Notes: generated by a model from the letters alone, not told the origin. Positions 1 to 6,660 are shown, counted from the stretch's first letter. The stretch is 6,660 bases of DNA from Sulfurimonas sp. (GCA_015663215.1 DQSP01000204.1:1-6660); one strand, 5' to 3'. Numbers and translations are program-made.

Positions 1-168
1 CAACAGTACCTACAAAGGTCAATGTTGTGGTTCCTGCAACCGTAGTACCAAAAGCAACACCTCCATACTGAGCCAACAAATAAGGAGCATAAATAGCTAT
101 AACCACAGCCACCACTATAGCCGCTATAGTCCGTATATACTTATCTCTAAACTTCGTCCACCATGAGT
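1..168 (-). other. Start of the variable C-terminal region after the RHS core
   Basis: After DPTG the protein reads NSWWTKFRDKYIRT and then a strongly hydrophobic Ile/Val/Ala stretch (residues 1886-1902), followed by a Gly/Thr/Val-rich part to the window edge (residue 1927). No known toxin domain can be recognised in these 56 residues. Hydrophobic linkers between the RHS core and the toxin tip are common in SpvB-type RHS proteins, so the catalytic tip most likely lies beyond the left edge. Confidence 0.7.
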
Positions 169-3100
169 TACCTGTAGGGTCTGTGTATTTGAGTGGGTTG
201 TTTCTTACGTAGGAGTAACGGTTGTAGCTTTGGCTGTCGTGTGGGTCTTGTATGATGGTATCTGCTGAGAGGAACCTACCTATGTCTGAGTCATAGACTC
301 TTGCGTTCATGTGTATGAGTCCTTTTATCTCTGCTATTTGTTCATGTCCTGTGTAAGCTCTTGTGGTTTGCTCCACTGTGTTTGAAGGGATGATGGCATT
401 ATTAGAGAGTAATCCATAATCCATGGCTCTTATCTTTCCAAAAGGCTCGTAGCTTCGTCTTGTCACTACTTTACCTCTATCATCTGTTATGGCAGTCACA
501 GACCCTAGAGCATCGGTATGGAAGTAGCGGTTGTAGGTAGTTTTATATTTACTGTTTGTTTTTACATAGTTTTTATCTATCTTCTCTACATGCATTGCTA
601 CTGTTTTTCCACCTACATTGATGTAGATGGTACTTTTTACTTCTTTACTACTGTTAGAGCTTATCTCTTCTTCGTAGCCTTTACCTAGGTATACTGTTTG
701 TTTTTCTAAGTTTGCTTGGCTTGCAACTTTCATAAAGCGTTGTCCACCTACACCATAGTAGAACCTTACCTCATTTCCATTCTTACCTTTTAAGATGGCT
801 GGTTTATTGGATGGCGTGTAGCTTATGTGGTCACCATTACGGTTGGTCATATTACCTGCGTAGTCATAGGTATATGTTCTGTCTCCTACACTTCTTACTG
901 CGTGGGGTTTGTCTGCATAATATTTATAGTCTCCGTAGCCCGACTTATGTGTCATATTGCCCAGTCTATCATAACGGTATACTCTTCCATTTCTAAAGGC
1001 TTCTCTTGTGATGTTTGTATTGACACTAAAACTAGTAAGTCTATTCATAGCATCATACCTAAATGCTTCATTTAGGTATTTGCCATCTATAGAGTCATCT
1101 TTACGTGTTTTTACATTTCCTAGTCCATCGTAAGTGTACTGTACTTGTTGTACATTACCTGTATAGTAAGCTCCATTTTGTCCTGAACGTATGATGCCTA
1201 CATACCCAGCATCATTATGTCCTATGACCGTACGTACTTTATTGGCGTAGAGTGCTTCTGAGACTTCTCCAAAGGCGTTTCTGCTTTTTACATTGTAATG
1301 TATCTTTCCATCTGAGCCTTTTACGTAGTCTAAGATGCCACTATTATAGTGATTGTAAATCTTGTAGCCGTTGGGGTAGGTAACGCTTGCTACTCTACTG
1401 TAGCTATCGTAGCTACTTTTCGTAGTATATATATCTACACCTGGTATCTCTGTTTTGGTTTGTATAAGTCTTCCTAGGCTGTCATATCTCATCGTTTTTG
1501 TTTCTGAGTGCCAGTCTGTCTTTTTTGTTTTAGAGCTAGCATAAGCTTCCAAAAGTTTACCTTTACTACCTTTTTTGGCACTTGTTCCACCATAAGTAAA
1601 GGTTTGATAGTTGTAGCTATAGTGACTTGCATCTGCACTATGCTCCCTTGCATTATAGGTATTGGTTTTTACTACTCTTCCTAGAGCATCATAGCTCTTG
1701 TAAGTAGCATGTCTAGAGCCTTCAAATCCCCTAATTCCATTCCATTGTTTTTTTAGTTGCCCTGCTGCATTGTATTCATAGTGCCATTTTTCCAAGTCTG
1801 GGTCATTCATATATATTTTATTGCCTGCGACATCGTAAGACATGTAGATAGTGTTTTTTTTACTATCTGACGTTTGTTTGAGATTGCCTATAGCATCATA
1901 CTTGTATTTAATGCTTGAAGAGACTTTACTTTCATACGCATCAGTAACTAACATGGTCTGTCCTATAGCATTTTCTATTGTTCTTTTTTTATGTTTTAAG
2001 GGGTCTGTCACTATAGTTGTGAAGTTTTTATAGCTCGTATTGTATGTTTGTGTTTTATTGTTGGGTCCAGGTTTACTTGCCTTGATGACTCTGCCATATT
2101 TGTCATAGCTTGTATATATATACTTAGCCCCTCTAGTCTCATAGTGTGGTAATTCTTCTTTATATAGTTGACCTTTACTATTATAATACTTACGCTTAAT
2201 AATTCTTCTACTATCTAAACTTGTTTTCTTCTCTTTGTTCATTGTGTAGGTATAGGAGCCTACATCTCTACCTAAGCTATCGTAATATGTTTTTGTAAAA
2301 GGTTTTCCTGCACTACTGATGCCTACACTATAAATAGAATTCTTGATGCCTCTTGTCCGTCCACTGTCCCACAAGTGTGTCCATGTTGTCTTTACGCCAT
2401 CAGGAGCTGTAGATTCAATTTTACGTCCCATACCATCATATTTCCAACGTGTTACTAGACCATTTGCATCTTTCAAATATGTCACTGTCCCAAAGCGACC
2501 ATCATAGTACTTCGTAATTTTAAGTCCAGAAGCATCTGTAATGCCTGTTTGAAACTCTCCACTACTGTTGTAACTAAAGCGTGTGATGGCTGTTTTAACA
2601 CCCTGTCCCGAAACCGATTCATACACCTTGTTACCATCACTATCGTATTTATAATACTTTCTTAGTGCTAGTGTTGTACCTGCATTGGCTATCTCTTCAT
2701 AGAGCACTCCTTTACTATTGTATTTGAAAGTAGAAGAGCGTGTGACAGAGTAACCATCTGTTTGAGAATGCTTCACTGTAGACTTTGAAAGTCTCCCTAT
2801 GTGCCATTTATCTTTTTTTTCTGCTCTATATTCATTTATACTCGTTTTATAAAACTTTTTCTTATTTACATAGTCTTCAGTTTTATCTACAGTTTTTACT
2901 ATATTTCCCAAGCCATCTTTACTTATAGTATTGTAATGATAGATAGCTTTTATAGTTCTCTTTGATGTGGGGTCATATATGGTTTGTTTATTTGAAGCAG
3001 TATATGGTTCATATAGTCTTGAATCATTAGAAGCATTACTGTATGATATCTCTGTTTTAGAAAGCCATTTTCCCCATGTGCCTAGTTGTTTATTGGCTCC

Positions 3101-5782
3101 TGAGCCACTATAAGGTCTTCCTACATACGTATATTTTGGCATGCCTGTATACTGAAAACCTCTACCCCTAGTAGATTCTATTTGTTTATATATCTCCCCT
3201 GATGCCATTTTATGGCGTGTATCATAATTAATAATATATCTAAACCCTTGGAGACCTCGTATTTTATTGATAATATAATCATGGTATTTATATTCTATTG
3301 TATTGTATCCTCCCACTCCATTAGCACTCTTAACACTATAGACCAAGGGCATAGGTACTACTACAGGTATGTTGTCTTTACTTATACTATTGTAGGGTTC
3401 TGTATTACGTTTAGTACTCGTTGCATATATCTTTGATGCTTTATCTGTCATATTTTTATAACCTATATAAATATTCTGATCTTTACTATTATAAATATGA
3501 GAGATCAATGGCTTTTTGTTAGTATTTATATATAACTTATTATAGAGTGTTCCCTCACTATTATATAACTGTATAATATCTAAAAATCCATCTCCATTTA
3601 TGTCAACAATACGTGTGCCTTTACTATAACCTTTTATTCCATGAAGAGAGAGTGTAGGCAGGGCATAACTTTTTATCATTTCAAACCCGACACCAGTGTT
3701 TAAAAATACTCTTTTTTGACGTTTGCCTCCATAGAATAGTGATGAGGTTCCAGGGTCATACAACTGTATAATATCTACAAGCCCATCTCCATTCATATCT
3801 GCAAGTTGTGTTCCCATACTCTCTCCCTTAGTATTTGAGAAGTACGCATCTGGCAAACTATCTGAGTATGATTGACTATACCCAAATGTATTGCCTCTAT
3901 TTAGATACACTCTACGATGAGCCCCTCCATCATACGTATATAACTGTATGATGTCCACAAGTCCATCAGCATTGATGTCTACCAATCGTGTCCCTTTATC
4001 TCTCCCTTTTGATTTATTGAAACTTACTCCTCCACCAATTTTATCTTTAAGATAGGTAGAAGACTTATCTACAAAGGAAAAGCCGTTATTTATCCAGACA
4101 TGTTGTTGATTTTTCCCACCATAATAAGATGTGCTATCGGGGTTATAGAGTTGTATCAAGTCCACAAGACCATCACCATTGATGTCTGAAAGTTGTGTCC
4201 CCATACTCTGACCATCAGTATCTGAGAAATATGCATTTGGAAGATATTTAGAATACGACTCGTTATATCTAAAAGCTTTTCCATTGTTAATATATACTCT
4301 CTTGTGGTCTCCATCTTTATATAAATAAAGTTGTATTATATCCATCAGCCCATCACCATTGATATCAGCTAGACGTGTACCTTTGTCTCTTCCTTTTGAT
4401 TTGTTAAAGCTTATTTTTGTACCAAAACGATCAAAGTAACTAGAAGATTTATTGACAAATTGCTTTCCATCATTTATCCAAATGCGTTGTTGGTTTTTTC
4501 CGCCATAATAGTCTGTTCCAGCAGGGTCATAAAGTTGTATGATGTCTACAAGACCATCGCCATTGATGTCTGAGAGCTGTGTCCCCATACTCTCACCATT
4601 GGTATCGGAAAAAAATGCATCGGGTAGACTTTGAGAGTATGTCCCGCTATGTTTAAATGTTTTTCCTGTGTTTAAATATACCCTTCTATGACTATCTATC
4701 CCACCTTTATGCAAATAAAGTTGTATGATGTCCACAAGTCCATCGCCATTGATATCTACTAGACGTGTACCTTTGTCTCTCCCCTTTGTTTTGTTAAAAC
4801 TGACCCCTTCACCTAGATGTTCAAGATACGTAGAAGCCTTATTTGTAAAGGAACGTTTATTGCTACTTATCCATGTAAATTTTAACTGTTTGAGGTCTCC
4901 TTCACTTACATGTTCAGTGATAGTAGCAACTTTTGATCTTCTACTCCCTCTGGTTTCATTAGTGTATGTTATGTTGTAGCGTCTTACTTCTGTCGAAGCA
5001 GTTTTTACAACGACTTGCTTTAATCGACTATAAATTCTCACTTTGTTCCCTGCAATATAGCCTTTTATTTGATCTGGTCTAGTTTCATATCCGTAGGTAA
5101 TACTGTTATTACTATACTTCACTCTATAAAGATAGTGGTAACCTAATTCATAATTATTTTTATATTGAAAATAAATATGATTTCCATAAGTATCAGAGAT
5201 ACGAGATACTTTCCAAAAAGTTTTTCGTCCATTTATAAGGTTATACGATTTATGACTACCATTTTCACCATACCAACCATAATAATAAGTTAAACCGCTC
5301 TTAGTTTGAACTTTAAAGTAATCAGGACCATCTGAACGCATACCAACTTGTGTGATTTTTGAATAGTTATTTATTTCTGTTCTATACTCTGTAGTACTTT
5401 TACCATAGGCACCTCGTACATTAATAAGCCTTTGTCCATCTAAACAAAACCTATCATTAGCATTGTATTGTACACCAAACTTATGACTTTTCCCATCTAC
5501 AGTTTTAGTTTGTGGGCATCGAGTGATGGCAGAGACTCCACCTATATTCCAGCCAATCCCCATATATCCATTGCCTCCACCAGAACTATAGTTTAGTGAA
5601 AGCTTAGGTTCCATGCCTGCAACCCCAGGTGGAACATCTATTTTTAGATTATAGTTGGCTACACCTTGATTGACTGTGAATTCACCCTTGGTTGTTCCCA
5701 CAACACTTGCAGAAAGTCCTATGACATAAAAAAGTACCATAAAAGTTATGATACTTTTAAATCCTTGTGAAAAATACTTCAT
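1..5782 (-). CDS. Secreted SpvB / FG-GAP / RHS-repeat protein (TcB-TcC-like single chain), 3' end missing
   Basis: The frame is open for 1927 codons from ATG at 5782 to the left edge. The start is preceded by AAGGAAG (5792-5786), and residues 1-25 form a Sec signal peptide (MKYFSQGFKSIITF..., likely cut after LSA25). Seen domains in order: an SpvB-type domain, about 30-300, with GEFTVNQGVANY, IDVPPGVAGMEPKLSLNYSS and MGIGWNIGG motifs; seven DxNxDGxxD repeats, 305-770; a TcdB-middle-like part with VVPMPLVYSV, GVGGYN and GLQGFRYIINYD, about 770-900; YD repeats, about 930-1680; and an RHS core, about 1752-1871. SpvB plus RHS families are known to build a hollow shell around a C-terminal toxin, so this is probably an exported toxin carrier. 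Its effector end lies outside the window. Only two cysteines occur (C89, C113). It follows the acidic membrane protein gene by 33 bp and is probably in the same operon. Family assignment is firm; toxin function and target are inferred. Confidence 0.95.
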   Translation of the reverse strand, partial: MKYFSQGFKSIITFMVLFYVIGLSASVVGTTKGEFTVNQGVANYNLKIDVPPGVAGMEPKLSLNYSSGGGNGYMGIGWNIGGVSAITRCPQTKTVDGKSHKFGVQYNANDRFCLDGQRLINVRGAYGKSTTEYRTEINNYSKITQVGMRSDGPDYFKVQTKSGLTYYYGWYGENGSHKSYNLINGRKTFWKVSRISDTYGNHIYFQYKNNYELGYHYLYRVKYSNNSITYGYETRPDQIKGYIAGNKVRIYSRLKQVVVKTASTEVRRYNITYTNETRGSRRSKVATITEHVSEGDLKQLKFTWISSNKRSFTNKASTYLEHLGEGVSFNKTKGRDKGTRLVDINGDGLVDIIQLYLHKGGIDSHRRVYLNTGKTFKHSGTYSQSLPDAFFSDTNGESMGTQLSDINGDGLVDIIQLYDPAGTDYYGGKNQQRIWINDGKQFVNKSSSYFDRFGTKISFNKSKGRDKGTRLADINGDGLMDIIQLYLYKDGDHKRVYINNGKAFRYNESYSKYLPNAYFSDTDGQSMGTQLSDINGDGLVDLIQLYNPDSTSYYGGKNQQHVWINNGFSFVDKSSTYLKDKIGGGVSFNKSKGRDKGTRLVDINADGLVDIIQLYTYDGGAHRRVYLNRGNTFGYSQSYSDSLPDAYFSNTKGESMGTQLADMNGDGLVDIIQLYDPGTSSLFYGGKRQKRVFLNTGVGFEMIKSYALPTLSLHGIKGYSKGTRIVDINGDGFLDIIQLYNSEGTLYNKLYINTNKKPLISHIYNSKDQNIYIGYKNMTDKASKIYATSTKRNTEPYNSISKDNIPVVVPMPLVYSVKSANGVGGYNTIEYKYHDYIINKIRGLQGFRYIINYDTRHKMASGEIYKQIESTRGRGFQYTGMPKYTYVGRPYSGSGANKQLGTWGKWLSKTEISYSNASNDSRLYEPYTASNKQTIYDPTSKRTIKAIYHYNTISKDGLGNIVKTVDKTEDYVNKKKFYKTSINEYRAEKKDKWHIGRLSKSTVKHSQTDGYSVTRSSTFKYNSKGVLYEEIANAGTTLALRKYYKYDSDGNKVYESVSGQGVKTAITRFSYNSSGEFQTGITDASGLKITKYYDGRFGTVTYLKDANGLVTRWKYDGMGRKIESTAPDGVKTTWTHLWDSGRTRGIKNSIYSVGISSAGKPFTKTYYDSLGRDVGSYTYTMNKEKKTSLDSRRIIKRKYYNSKGQLYKEELPHYETRGAKYIYTSYDKYGRVIKASKPGPNNKTQTYNTSYKNFTTIVTDPLKHKKRTIENAIGQTMLVTDAYESKVSSSIKYKYDAIGNLKQTSDSKKNTIYMSYDVAGNKIYMNDPDLEKWHYEYNAAGQLKKQWNGIRGFEGSRHATYKSYDALGRVVKTNTYNAREHSADASHYSYNYQTFTYGGTSAKKGSKGKLLEAYASSKTKKTDWHSETKTMRYDSLGRLIQTKTEIPGVDIYTTKSSYDSYSRVASVTYPNGYKIYNHYNSGILDYVKGSDGKIHYNVKSRNAFGEVSEALYANKVRTVIGHNDAGYVGIIRSGQNGAYYTGNVQQVQYTYDGLGNVKTRKDDSIDGKYLNEAFRYDAMNRLTSFSVNTNITREAFRNGRVYRYDRLGNMTHKSGYGDYKYYADKPHAVRSVGDRTYTYDYAGNMTNRNGDHISYTPSNKPAILKGKNGNEVRFYYGVGGQRFMKVASQANLEKQTVYLGKGYEEEISSNSSKEVKSTIYINVGGKTVAMHVEKIDKNYVKTNSKYKTTYNRYFHTDALGSVTAITDDRGKVVTRRSYEPFGKIRAMDYGLLSNNAIIPSNTVEQTTRAYTGHEQIAEIKGLIHMNARVYDSDIGRFLSADTIIQDPHDSQSYNRYSYVRNNPLKYTDPTGNSWWTKFRDKYIRTIAAIVVAVVIAIYAPYLLAQYGGVAFGTTVAGTTTLTFVGTV
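169..529 (-). other. RHS repeat-associated core domain (coding segment)
   Basis: Residues 1752-1871 carry the hallmark core: RYFHTDALGSVTAITD, RSYEPFGKI, TGHEQIAEIKGLIHMNARVYD, then GRFLSADT and the terminal NRYSYVRNNPLKYTDPTG. In RHS and TcC proteins this core plugs the shell and, in several studied cases, is an aspartyl self-protease that releases the C-terminal toxin. Here the two key aspartates keep the expected spacing (D1846 in DPHD, 18 residues, D1868 in DPTG). The first motif lacks its glycine, and the residue after DPTG is Asn, where many RHS proteins have Leu. Whether cleavage occurs is unknown. Confidence 0.93.
841..2945 (-). repeat. YD (RHS) repeat region of the large protein
   Basis: At least fourteen YD-type motifs occur between about residues 945 and 1650, for example SKDGLGNIVK, WKYDGMGRKIE, TYYDSLGRDVG, SYDKYGRVIKA, KYDAIGNLKQ, SYDVAGNKIYM, YNAAGQLKKQ, SYDALGRVVKT, RYDSLGRLIQT, TYDGLGNVKTR, RYDAMNRLTS, RYDRLGNMTHK and TYDYAGNMTNR. 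Spacing is irregular, as usual for bacterial RHS proteins. In solved RHS/TcC structures these repeats form a long beta-sheet strip that spirals into a closed shell around the toxin. The protein sequence is diverged between copies, and I saw no near-identical DNA units here, unlike the calcium-loop region. Confidence 0.9.
3480..4870 (-). repeat. Seven FG-GAP/VCBS-like calcium-loop repeats, alternating in two types
   Basis: Seven copies of a D-x-N-x-D-G-x-x-D loop followed by IQLY begin at residues 343, 405, 473, 533, 602, 662 and 727 of the large protein. Odd copies are preceded by KGTR (L/I) and even copies by MGTQL; the flanks also differ by type (RDKGTR and VYLN/VYIN in most odd copies, ESMGTQ or QSMGTQ and YGGK in even copies). 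Spacing alternates between about 60-62 and 68-69 residues, so a two-repeat unit of about 129 residues (384-390 bp) occurs three times, plus a last single copy. Such loops bind calcium in FG-GAP and dockerin-like families, and seven blades is the usual number for an integrin-type beta-propeller. Copy 5 reads DINADG and copy 6 DMNGDG, which keeps the ligand positions. The fold is inferred. Confidence 0.9.
5730..5758 (-). other. 12-bp mRNA hairpin inside the signal-peptide codons
   Basis: On the transcript of the large gene, AAAAGUAUCAUA (5758-5747) can pair with UAUGGUACUUUU (5741-5730) around a five-base loop ACUUU. That gives twelve pairs, one of them G-U, 25-53 nt after the start of the coding region. 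The stem is mostly A-U, so it would be only moderately stable. It could slow early translation or be a chance product of the codons for residues 9-18. It is not a terminator: the open frame continues and no GC-rich stem is present. Confidence 0.4.
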
Positions 5783-5815
5783 TTTCTTCCTTTTAATTAT
5801 CTAAAATTATTCACT

Positions 5816-6382
5816 TTACAAATTATTTACATCTTCTTGTGCAGAGTCTGTATTATCTTCACTTTCTAGTAACTCTTCGCCTGAAATTTCTATTTCTATC
5901 TCATCTTTTTCTGTATCTTCTTGCTCTGCATTTTCTGATACATTCATACTCTCTTGTGATAATCTAACTTCTTCTTCATGAGAATATGCTAACTCTTGTG
6001 CTTCTGATTTTTGGTCAAGAACAGCAAATGCATCTTCAGCTTCCACCATCGTTTCTTCATAATCCTCCGAAGCAAGTGCATCATACACTTCATCAGTTTG
6101 AGCTTCTATTTTATCTATCGTTAATGATTGTAGTTCTTTTTCTATTTTTATTTCTTCGCTGATAATTTTATCATTACTTTCCTTTTTAGGATTTACCAAA
6201 GTTTTACTATCACTCTGAAAGTTTACTTTTTTTGGAGTAATTATTTTATCGGAGGATTCTTTTTTTACTTCTTGTATACTCTCAGAAAAGTTGATATTAT
6301 CTGCATGCCAAAACATATAAAAAGCATATGCTGTAAAAAGTCCTAGTAAAGTGATAAATATAGAAAATATTTTTGTACGCAT
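5816..6382 (-). CDS. Membrane-anchored, highly acidic protein of unknown family, in operon with the RHS protein
   Basis: A 188-residue protein whose ATG (6382) is preceded by a strong GGAGGGA (6397-6391) at 8 nt. MRTK followed by a hydrophobic stretch at residues 5-25 (IFSIFITLLGLFTAYAFYMF) predicts an N-terminal signal anchor with the rest in the periplasm; no clear cleavage site or lipobox is seen. Residues 30-80 are Lys/Ser/Asp-rich and contain a near-repeat, KKESSDKII (40-48) and KKESNDKII (66-74). Residues 81-188 are about one third Asp/Glu (38 acidic against 5 Lys/Arg), probably helical or disordered. No cysteine or catalytic motif is visible and I do not recognise the family. The stop lies 33 bp before the RHS gene without a terminator, which suggests shared transcription and a helper role for the exported giant protein. 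That role is inference. Confidence 0.85.
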   Translation of the reverse strand: MRTKIFSIFITLLGLFTAYAFYMFWHADNINFSESIQEVKKESSDKIITPKKVNFQSDSKTLVNPKKESNDKIISEEIKIEKELQSLTIDKIEAQTDEVYDALASEDYEETMVEAEDAFAVLDQKSEAQELAYSHEEEVRLSQESMNVSENAEQEDTEKDEIEIEISGEELLESEDNTDSAQEDVNNL

Positions 6383-6420
6383 AAATCATATCCCTCCCAC
6401 GACTATGTTTAATCACACTT

Positions 6421-6432
6421 TAAATTAATTTA
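6421..6432. repeat. Perfect 12-bp AT palindrome, possible operator
   Basis: TAAATTAATTTA is its own reverse complement. It begins 2 bp downstream of the predicted minus-strand -10 box, at about the transcription start, where a repressor could act. The sequence contains no G or C, and short AT palindromes arise often in DNA of this composition. Confidence 0.3.
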
Positions 6433-6434
6433 GA

Positions 6435-6466
6435 ATTATAACTTTATATACTTTAATCTATAACAA
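6435..6466 (-). promoter_or_regulatory. Likely promoter of the minus-strand operon
   Basis: Reading leftward, a perfect TATAAT (6440-6435) lies 52 bp upstream of the start of the acidic-protein gene. The -35 is weak: TTATAG (6463-6458) at 17 bp or TTGTTA (6466-6461) at 20 bp. The flanking DNA is AT-rich, which makes chance matches easier. No other equally good -10 was seen between 6383 and 6500 on this strand, and none between the two minus-strand genes. Confidence 0.45.
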
Positions 6467-6534
6467 TGAAGAGTAATATCCCCTTCTGAAGAAATGCTAG
6501 AAAAAACAACTATAGACCTGCAGATTAATTTACC

Positions 6535-6563
6535 TTGTATTTGAAATATGTTAAGATTATAGA
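6535..6563 (+). promoter_or_regulatory. Possible promoter of the plus-strand gene
   Basis: TTGTAT (6535-6540) and TATAGA (6558-6563) are spaced by 17 bp and lie 21 bp upstream of the ATG at 6585. Both hexamers are imperfect. The octamer TATAGACC at 6558-6565 also occurs at 6511-6518, which may be chance or a shared binding element. The rest of the 6383-6584 region shows no gene, RNA or strong hairpin. Confidence 0.3.
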
Positions 6564-6584
6564 CCAATATCAATAAGGATTTTT

Positions 6585-6660
6585 ATGTCTATAAAAAAAT
6601 TGCTCTTTGCCGCATTAATGTTGACAGGGTTACTCCAAGCAGAAAATAGCATCGGTATAG
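6585..6660 (+). CDS. Exported protein, N-terminal fragment, divergent from the operon
   Basis: ATG at 6585 follows AAGGA (6575-6579) by 5 nt and opens a frame of 25 codons to the right edge. The peptide starts MSIKKLLFAALMLTGLLQA and then ENSIGI: two lysines, a hydrophobic core and an LQA|E cut site, a textbook Sec signal peptide. The mature protein is therefore periplasmic, outer-membrane or secreted. Only six mature residues are visible, so family and function cannot be given. Its divergent orientation means it does not belong to the same transcript as the RHS gene, though they share an upstream region. Confidence 0.75.
   Translation, partial: MSIKKLLFAALMLTGLLQAENSIGI

Noticed and set aside
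811..1075. Two overlapping plus-strand open frames (61 and 82 codons)
   Set aside because: They lie antisense to the YD repeats of the large gene, have no ribosome binding site or family signal, and are explained by the composition of the opposite strand.
1851..2033. Plus-strand open frame of 60 codons
   Set aside because: Antisense to the YD repeats, with apparent hydrophobicity that comes from the reversed codons; no start signal.
3212..3436. Plus-strand open frame of 74 codons
   Set aside because: Antisense to the TcdB-middle-like part of the large gene, which is clearly the coding strand.
3480..4870. Possible CRISPR array or mobile-element repeats because of regular spacing
   Set aside because: The repeats are coding, stay in frame, and give conserved DxNxDG protein motifs; units are much longer than CRISPR repeats and have no spacers.
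4725..4979. Plus-strand open frame of 84 codons
   Set aside because: Antisense to the first calcium-loop repeat, whose conserved protein motif is on the minus strand.
1..5782. Frameshift or pseudogene status of the giant gene
   Set aside because: The whole frame was read line by line without a stop and family motifs continue in the same frame from signal peptide to RHS core.
5783..5815. Terminator or separate promoter between the two minus-strand genes
   Set aside because: The 33-bp gap shows no GC-rich stem followed by a T run and no convincing -35/-10 pair; it only holds the ribosome binding site.
6467..6490. Seven-codon open frame (ATG at 6467, TGA at 6488) as a leader peptide
   Set aside because: No Shine-Dalgarno sequence and no attenuator-like stems downstream; expected by chance.

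Overview
The window holds one very large minus-strand gene that fills most of it (5782 down to the left edge, where it runs off unfinished), a small minus-strand gene just upstream of it (6382-5816), and the first 25 codons of a plus-strand gene that diverges from them (6585 to the right edge). The DNA is AT-rich, the genes start with good Shine-Dalgarno sequences, and all three products begin with Sec-type signal or anchor sequences. The plus-strand signal peptide, the weak -35 elements and the low GC suggest a Gram-negative bacterium, possibly of the Campylobacterota (Sulfurovum/Sulfurimonas/Arcobacter-like). That is an impression from style, not a demonstrated assignment.

The large gene has 1927 codons inside the window without a stop; I translated the frame line by line. 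It encodes a secreted SpvB / FG-GAP / RHS protein. From the N-terminus it has a signal peptide (about residues 1-25), an SpvB-type domain (about 30-300), seven calcium-loop repeats of the DxNxDGxxD kind (about 305-770), an SpvB/TcdB-middle-like segment (about 770-900), a long run of YD (RHS) repeats (about 930-1680), and an RHS-associated core ending in DPTG at residue 1871. A hydrophobic stretch then runs to the window edge. In Tc toxins these parts are normally divided between a TcB and a TcC protein; here they form one exported chain. By analogy with RHS and polymorphic toxins, the variable effector tip and any immunity gene should lie just beyond position 1, so the toxic activity cannot be read from this window.

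The small upstream gene encodes a 188-residue protein with one N-terminal membrane anchor and a very acidic tail. I recognise no family. Only 33 bp separate it from the large gene, with no terminator, so the two are probably co-transcribed from a promoter near 6435-6463. It may help export, fold or hold the large protein, but that is inference from position and composition only.

The 202-bp divergent region (6383-6584) holds the likely promoters for both directions and a 12-bp AT-only palindrome next to the minus-strand -10 box. I see no RNA genes, CRISPR arrays, insertion sequences or intrinsic terminators.
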